DNA from: an uncultured Bacillaceae bacterium | GTDB lineage: Bacteria; Bacillota; Bacilli; Bacillales; Pradoshiaceae | Assembly (NCBI GenBank): GCA_904501845.1 | Contig: CAJGCH010000014.1 | Coordinates: 1 to 23,022 of the forward strand | DNA: 23,022 nucleotides | Reading direction: 5' to 3' | In this document: in pieces, positions 22,001 through 23,022 of the stretch | How the letters are laid out: every line of letters starts with the position of its first letter | How positions within the stretch are numbered: the first letter of the stretch is position 1 | Program-made: the position numbers and the translations under genes | The notes under the pieces: generated by a model | Told to the model about the DNA's origin: nothing | The model's input: only the letters and a program-made list of their open reading frames with translations | The model's database searches: none

Positions 22001-23022
22001 ATTTCGGGAATTCAGTTGGTTTCCTGCCCATGATGAAATCCCAAACATCGTGGATAATGCGCAGCTTATATAGGGTGCTTATGATTACTAGAACGATTGG
22101 TCCGATAATAAGACCGATGAAGCCAATTGTCTTAAAACCGATGAAAATGGCAATCAAGGTTGCGAGCGGGTCTATACCGATGCTTGAAGAAAGAATCTTC
22201 GGCTCCATGAGCTGACGCTGAACAATCACGACAGTATAAAGAATAGCCAGTCCGAGAGCGAGACTGAAATTGCCAGTCATTAGTGCATAAATAATCCAAG
22301 GGATAAAAACGAAGCCTGTTCCAAGGTATGGCAGCAAATCGACAAATCCGGCAATCAAGGCTATGGTGATGGCGAATTCTATCCTTAGGATCAGCAAGCC
22401 AATCAGAACTATCAACGTTGTCATGGAAATGAGAGTCAGCTGAGCCCGGATGAATCCAAATAAGGCTCGTTTAAGCTCGATGACAATCTTTTTTAAGCTG
22501 AGAAGCGCTTTATTTGGCAGCAGCTGCTGTGTCTTTGTGAGGAACTTGTTCCATTCCTTTGCAATAAAGAAAGTGGCAAGCAAGGAGAAGAGGGCTCCTG
22601 TTCCTGCTTCTGGAAGCCAGCCGATGAATTTAGGCATCAAACCAAGTGTGGCTTGGATAATATTCGTAAGCGTGGTGCCGATGCTGCTCCCAAGGTTTTC
22701 GATATTCGAAAGAATGGTATCCTGCTGCTCAGCTTCTAAATCATTGAACAAGGAAATGATTTTCTGATAAAGAGGCAGAATCTTTTCTTGGAAGTAGTCT
22801 TGGAGGAGGAGAATCATCGTGTCAAGATGCTCAGGCAATACTTTGGATAAATAGGCAGCTCCCGCCACGATTTCGACGATTAGAAAGGTAATCAAACCTG
22901 CAATTAGCGCAATCAGAAAAACCATGCTGACCAAGACAGACAAGGTGCGCGGAAACCTTGATTTCTCGGATAGAAAGATGATAAAGGGATTCATCAAGAA
23001 GGCAAGGATTATCCCGATGATA
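21999..23022 (-). CDS. ytvI: YtvI, AI-2E transporter-family membrane protein (N-terminus outside window)
   Basis: The frame stays open to the right edge, giving about 340 residues without the true start. Internal Met codons near 22994 are not the start, since the preceding residues IIGIILAFLMNP are typical of the family core and YtvI is about 370 residues long. The segments visible are a hydrophobic pair near the start, a long amphipathic helical region (SKVLPEHLDTMILLLQDYFQ), and several membrane spans. FVDLLPYLGTGFVFIPW and IGFKTIGFIGLIIGPIVLV are AI-2E family hallmarks. YtvI-type proteins are annotated as sporulation-associated in Bacillus; the substrate is unknown. It converges on fxsA. 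Confidence 0.9.
   Translation of the reverse strand, partial: IIGIILAFLMNPFIIFLSEKSRFPRTLSVLVSMVFLIALIAGLITFLIVEIVAGAAYLSKVLPEHLDTMILLLQDYFQEKILPLYQKIISLFNDLEAEQQDTILSNIENLGSSIGTTLTNIIQATLGLMPKFIGWLPEAGTGALFSLLATFFIAKEWNKFLTKTQQLLPNKALLSLKKIVIELKRALFGFIRAQLTLISMTTLIVLIGLLILRIEFAITIALIAGFVDLLPYLGTGFVFIPWIIYALMTGNFSLALGLAILYTVVIVQRQLMEPKILSSSIGIDPLATLIAIFIGFKTIGFIGLIIGPIVLVIISTLYKLRIIHDVWDFIMGRKPTEFPK

Noticed and set aside
1..23022. Search for CRISPR arrays, insertion sequences, tRNA/rRNA genes, phage or toxin-antitoxin genes
   Set aside because: No regularly spaced repeats, transposase motifs, tRNA cloverleaf or related protein signatures were seen on reading both strands.

Overview
The window is a stretch of ordinary low-GC Firmicute chromosome, almost certainly from a spore-forming member of the Bacillaceae. 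The evidence is the run of genes uspA-like, Xaa-Pro peptidase, ytkL, ytoI, ytpI, nrnA, ytrI/ytrH, dnaE, ytsJ, FadR-like regulator, accD, accA, pfkA, pyk, fxsA, ytvI. This matches the conserved Bacillus order around dnaE-accDA-pfkA-pyk. Purine-rich ribosome binding sites, frequent TTG/GTG starts and cre boxes also fit. I see no rRNA, tRNA, transposase, integrase, phage gene, CRISPR array or replication origin.

Left part (1-4160): a sugar phosphotransferase (PTS) module. It holds the tail of an EIIA(Glc) gene cut by the window edge, then a NagP/NagE-type EIICB transporter behind a promoter with a cre box. A convergent PRD-type antiterminator gene follows, sharing a two-way terminator with the transporter. 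An isolated family-8 glycosyltransferase comes next. This part looks more A/T-rich than the rest and is probably accessory.

Middle part (4160-11060): short, mostly single-gene units separated by clear hairpin terminators. They are a UspA-type stress protein, an M24 peptidase, the beta-lactamase-fold hydrolase YtkL (SigB-like promoter), a small unknown membrane protein, the multidomain CBS/hotdog protein YtoI, the membrane protein YtpI, the nanoRNase/pAp phosphatase NrnA, and the sporulation pair ytrH-ytrI behind a SigE-like promoter.

Right part (11060-23022): core replication and central carbon genes. dnaE is followed by an apparent operon of malic enzyme (NADPH and pyruvate), a FadR-like regulator, and accD-accA (malonyl-CoA synthesis). 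Next come pfkA-pyk, the two committed glycolytic steps, behind a promoter with an upstream cre-like box, then fxsA. The window ends inside ytvI on the minus strand. Together these genes join glycolysis, pyruvate/NADPH supply and entry into fatty acid synthesis.

I found no clearly new biological system. The most testable observations are regulatory: two perfect TGGTC-N-GACCA palindromes flanking a FadR-like regulator whose ligand domain lacks the usual metal-binding histidines, a cre-like box placed for activation of pfkA-pyk, and a possible 19-codon gene with its own expression signals.
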